This document shows positions 6,680 to 8,150 of a stretch of 8,150 bases of DNA, piece after piece (within the stretch, counting starts at the first letter, position 1; each line of letters opens with the position of its first letter). The notes beneath the pieces are model-generated. The model made no database searches, was not told the origin of the DNA, and saw only the letters and a list, made by a program, of their open reading frames with translations. The stretch comes from an uncultured Eubacteriales bacterium. GTDB taxonomy: Bacteria > Bacillota > Clostridia > Oscillospirales > CAG-272. The DNA is taken from NCBI GenBank assembly GCA_900546315.1, contig URCP01000116.1, positions 1 to 8,150 on the forward strand, read 5' to 3'. Both the position numbers and the translations under genes were made by a program.

Positions 6680-7592
6680 ATTTGCCGAGTATTTCGGCGG
6701 ATATCTTGTCGAACCCGACGCGTTCTACCGTGTCGGCGAACCTCTCGCCCTTGTTTCCGTTCGCCTTGTAGACGTCGATGACTTTTGTTATCACTCGGAT
6801 AACCTCGTCCTCGGTCGTGAGGATGACCGGGAGCGGTTTCGCTATGCGATAGCCTTTGCCCCATCTGCCGCCGATGAAGACGCGGTATCCGGTGATTTCC
6901 GGCGTTACCGCGCCGAACGGACACTTCGCGCCGACGCTGTTCGGCGTCGACTTCGTGCAGCGACCGCACATCAGACACTTGTCGCGGTCGATCGTTATCC
7001 TGTCATCGATCTTGACCGCCGCGCCGACCGGGCAAGCCGATTCTACCTGACATACCTTGCATCCGCGGCATTTCTCCGTGTCGAGAGCCGGACGTCTCGT
7101 CCCGACGATGCCGAGGTCGTTCAGCTGCGGCTTGACGCAGTTGTTCGGACATCCGCCGACCGCTATCTTGAACTTGTGCGGCAGAGCGGCGCCGTGCATC
7201 TCGAAATAGAACTTCTCGCTGATCTTCTTCGCGAGCGAATATGTATCGACGAGCCCGTAGACGCAGGTCGTGCCCTTGCAGGAGACGACCGGTCTGACCT
7301 TCGCGCCCGTGCCGCCGGTCGAGAGACCGTTTTCGTCGAGAAACTTGAAGAGCTCGTCGAGCCGGTCATACCTGACTCCCTGAATCTCGACGGTCTGCCT
7401 TGTCGTGAGCGCGACCTCGCCTGTGCCGAAGCGCTCCGCCGCGTCCGAGAGTGCGCGCATCTTCGCCGCGTCGAGCTTTCCGTAGCCGGTTATCACGCGG
7501 ACGTTGAAAACGTCGTCATACCGCTTGTCGCGCAGACAGCCGAGTCCCTTTACTCTCGCTGTGTCTTCTTTTGTCGGTTTCTTTTCTTCCAT
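6678..7592 (-). CDS. Siroheme/[4Fe-4S] sulfite- or nitrite-reductase-like protein with ferredoxin insert
   Basis: A 304-residue cytosolic redox protein, similar in size to the AsrC subunit of anaerobic sulfite reductase. The N-terminal half has the nitrite/sulfite reductase ferredoxin-like half domain with the siroheme-contacting phrase ALTTRQTVEIQG (61-72). Cys105, Cys110, Cys148 and Cys152 (SCKGTTC ... GGCPNNC) form the siroheme-coupled [4Fe-4S] site; the first pair is spaced C-x4-C rather than the canonical C-x5-C. Residues 175-224 are a ferredoxin insert with two cluster motifs: CxxCxxCx5CP (175, 178, 181, 187) and CxxCxxCx11CP (206, 209, 212, 224). The C-terminal part after 230 completes the reductase fold. 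It would use six electrons to reduce sulfite to sulfide or nitrite to ammonia, but the substrate cannot be told here. The start has AAGGA 6 bases upstream. No electron-input subunit such as AsrA/AsrB is in the window. Confidence 0.85.
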   Translation of the reverse strand: MEEKKPTKEDTARVKGLGCLRDKRYDDVFNVRVITGYGKLDAAKMRALSDAAERFGTGEVALTTRQTVEIQGVRYDRLDELFKFLDENGLSTGGTGAKVRPVVSCKGTTCVYGLVDTYSLAKKISEKFYFEMHGAALPHKFKIAVGGCPNNCVKPQLNDLGIVGTRRPALDTEKCRGCKVCQVESACPVGAAVKIDDRITIDRDKCLMCGRCTKSTPNSVGAKCPFGAVTPEITGYRVFIGGRWGKGYRIAKPLPVILTTEDEVIRVITKVIDVYKANGNKGERFADTVERVGFDKISAEILGK

Positions 7593-7612
7593 GATTTTTC
7601 CTTTTCTTTTCT

Positions 7613-7646
7613 GAAAATTGCCCGGATATTCCGATGGCGTCCGGGC
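7613..7646 (-). terminator. Possible terminator after the oxidoreductase gene
   Basis: On the minus strand GCCCGGA pairs with TCCGGGC (plus 7640-7646 and 7620-7626) across a 13-base loop and is followed by AATTTTC. The loop is large and the T-run short, so it may be weak, and the reductase downstream could still be partly cotranscribed. No separate promoter for the reductase is evident in the 62-base gap. Confidence 0.42.
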
Positions 7647-7654
7647 GCGCCGGT

Positions 7655-8150
7655 TTATGAGCGTGCTTTCAGGATGTCTCCGAACGGGTCAGGTGAGAAG
7701 CGCTCATCGGGGTTCGCCGCCGACGCCTCGTACTCGTCCATGTCAATCCACTCGCCGCGCCTTACCGACTCGTACAGCGCGAAGAGTATCTCCGCCGCGT
7801 AGTAGCCGTGACGCCAGTCGAGGATATTGTCCTTCTCCCTGCCGTCAAAGACGTCCGCGAGATAATCCCACATACGGTGTATGTTGCCGCTCTCGCAGTC
7901 GCCTGGCGTGAGCTTCGCGTGCTCGTCGAGCTCTGACTGCATATCCGCCGAGAAGTACCTGAACAGGTTGCCCTCCCAGCCGAGCTCCATGAAGCCGCGC
8001 GTGCCGTAGATATTCACGCCGCTCTCGTCCGGTCTGCCCATGTTCGCTCCGACGAGCATAGACGCCGTTATCTCGTTATTGTAGCCCGAGAAGAGACTTC
8101 CTTCCGGCGCGTCGTAGATCAGCGTGCCGTTGAAGCTGCCCTCCGCGGGG
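7655..8150 (-). CDS. Gfo/Idh/MocA-family oxidoreductase, C-terminal part, cut by the right edge
   Basis: The last 164 residues are visible; the frame stays open to the window edge, so the N-terminal NAD(P)-binding Rossmann domain lies outside. The visible part matches the C-terminal alpha/beta domain of the family: a beta-sheet run (SFNGTLIYDAP, then MLVGANMG), the phrase VNIYGTRGFMEL, which resembles the family's IxGTxG element where substituted sugar rings are held, and the terminal helices ILDWRHGYYAAEILFALYESVRRGEW with the usual helix-ending basic stretch before the C terminus. Members are NAD(P)-dependent sugar, inositol or biliverdin-type dehydrogenases; which one cannot be determined. 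The TAA stop is at 7655-7657. It is codirectional with the reductase 62 bases downstream, with a possible terminator between them. Confidence 0.8.
   Translation of the reverse strand, partial: PAEGSFNGTLIYDAPEGSLFSGYNNEITASMLVGANMGRPDESGVNIYGTRGFMELGWEGNLFRYFSADMQSELDEHAKLTPGDCESGNIHRMWDYLADVFDGREKDNILDWRHGYYAAEILFALYESVRRGEWIDMDEYEASAANPDERFSPDPFGDILKARS

Noticed and set aside
5383..6978. 531-codon open frame on the minus strand
   Set aside because: It is antisense to the surface protein and crosses a terminator into the reductase gene; its product is rich in Arg, Asp and Val with no recognisable domain, as expected of a GC-driven shadow frame.

Overview
The window looks like a chromosomal segment of a Gram-positive, probably anaerobic Clostridia-type bacterium (Oscillospiraceae-like gut lineages would fit). 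This is an inference from several things: moderately high GC with many C/G-ending codons, canonical TTGACA/TATAAT promoters, AAGGAG-type ribosome binding sites, intrinsic terminators, a secreted surface protein with InlB-type B-repeats and S-layer homology (SLH) modules, and an anaerobic-type siroheme/ferredoxin reductase. No phage, insertion sequence, CRISPR array or defence locus is visible.

Layout, left to right. (1) Positions 1-40, minus strand: the 5' part of a tRNA-Ser(UGA) gene running off the left edge, with its own promoter at 92-120. (2) Positions 188-1583, minus strand: a two-gene operon in which a TetR-type regulator is followed, with a 14-base overlap, by a small alpha/beta hydrolase. 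A consensus promoter and a 12-base perfect palindrome at the expected transcription start suggest an autoregulated ligand-responsive unit. (3) Positions 1617-3283, minus strand: a complete cardiolipin synthase gene (cls) with terminator and probable promoter. (4) Positions 3379-6679, plus strand: an extended -10 promoter, a structured leader that I read as a cobalamin-type riboswitch, an intrinsic terminator as expression platform, and then a 976-residue secreted protein with five B-repeat units, Ig-like segments, a FIVAR-like helical segment and C-terminal SLH modules. (5) Positions 6678-7592, minus strand: a 304-residue siroheme/[4Fe-4S] sulfite or nitrite reductase-like protein with a two-cluster ferredoxin insert, convergent with the surface protein and separated from it by a bidirectional terminator. 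(6) Positions 7655-8150, minus strand: the C-terminal 164 residues of a Gfo/Idh/MocA-type oxidoreductase cut by the right edge.

How the parts relate. The regulator and hydrolase form a self-contained circuit. The cls gene is independently transcribed. The most interesting unit is the surface protein: its leader indicates control by a corrinoid, which suggests a role in cobalamin or corrinoid capture at the cell envelope although no domain in it is a known B12 binder. The reductase and the oxidoreductase are codirectional with a 62-base gap containing a possible terminator, so they may not be cotranscribed.
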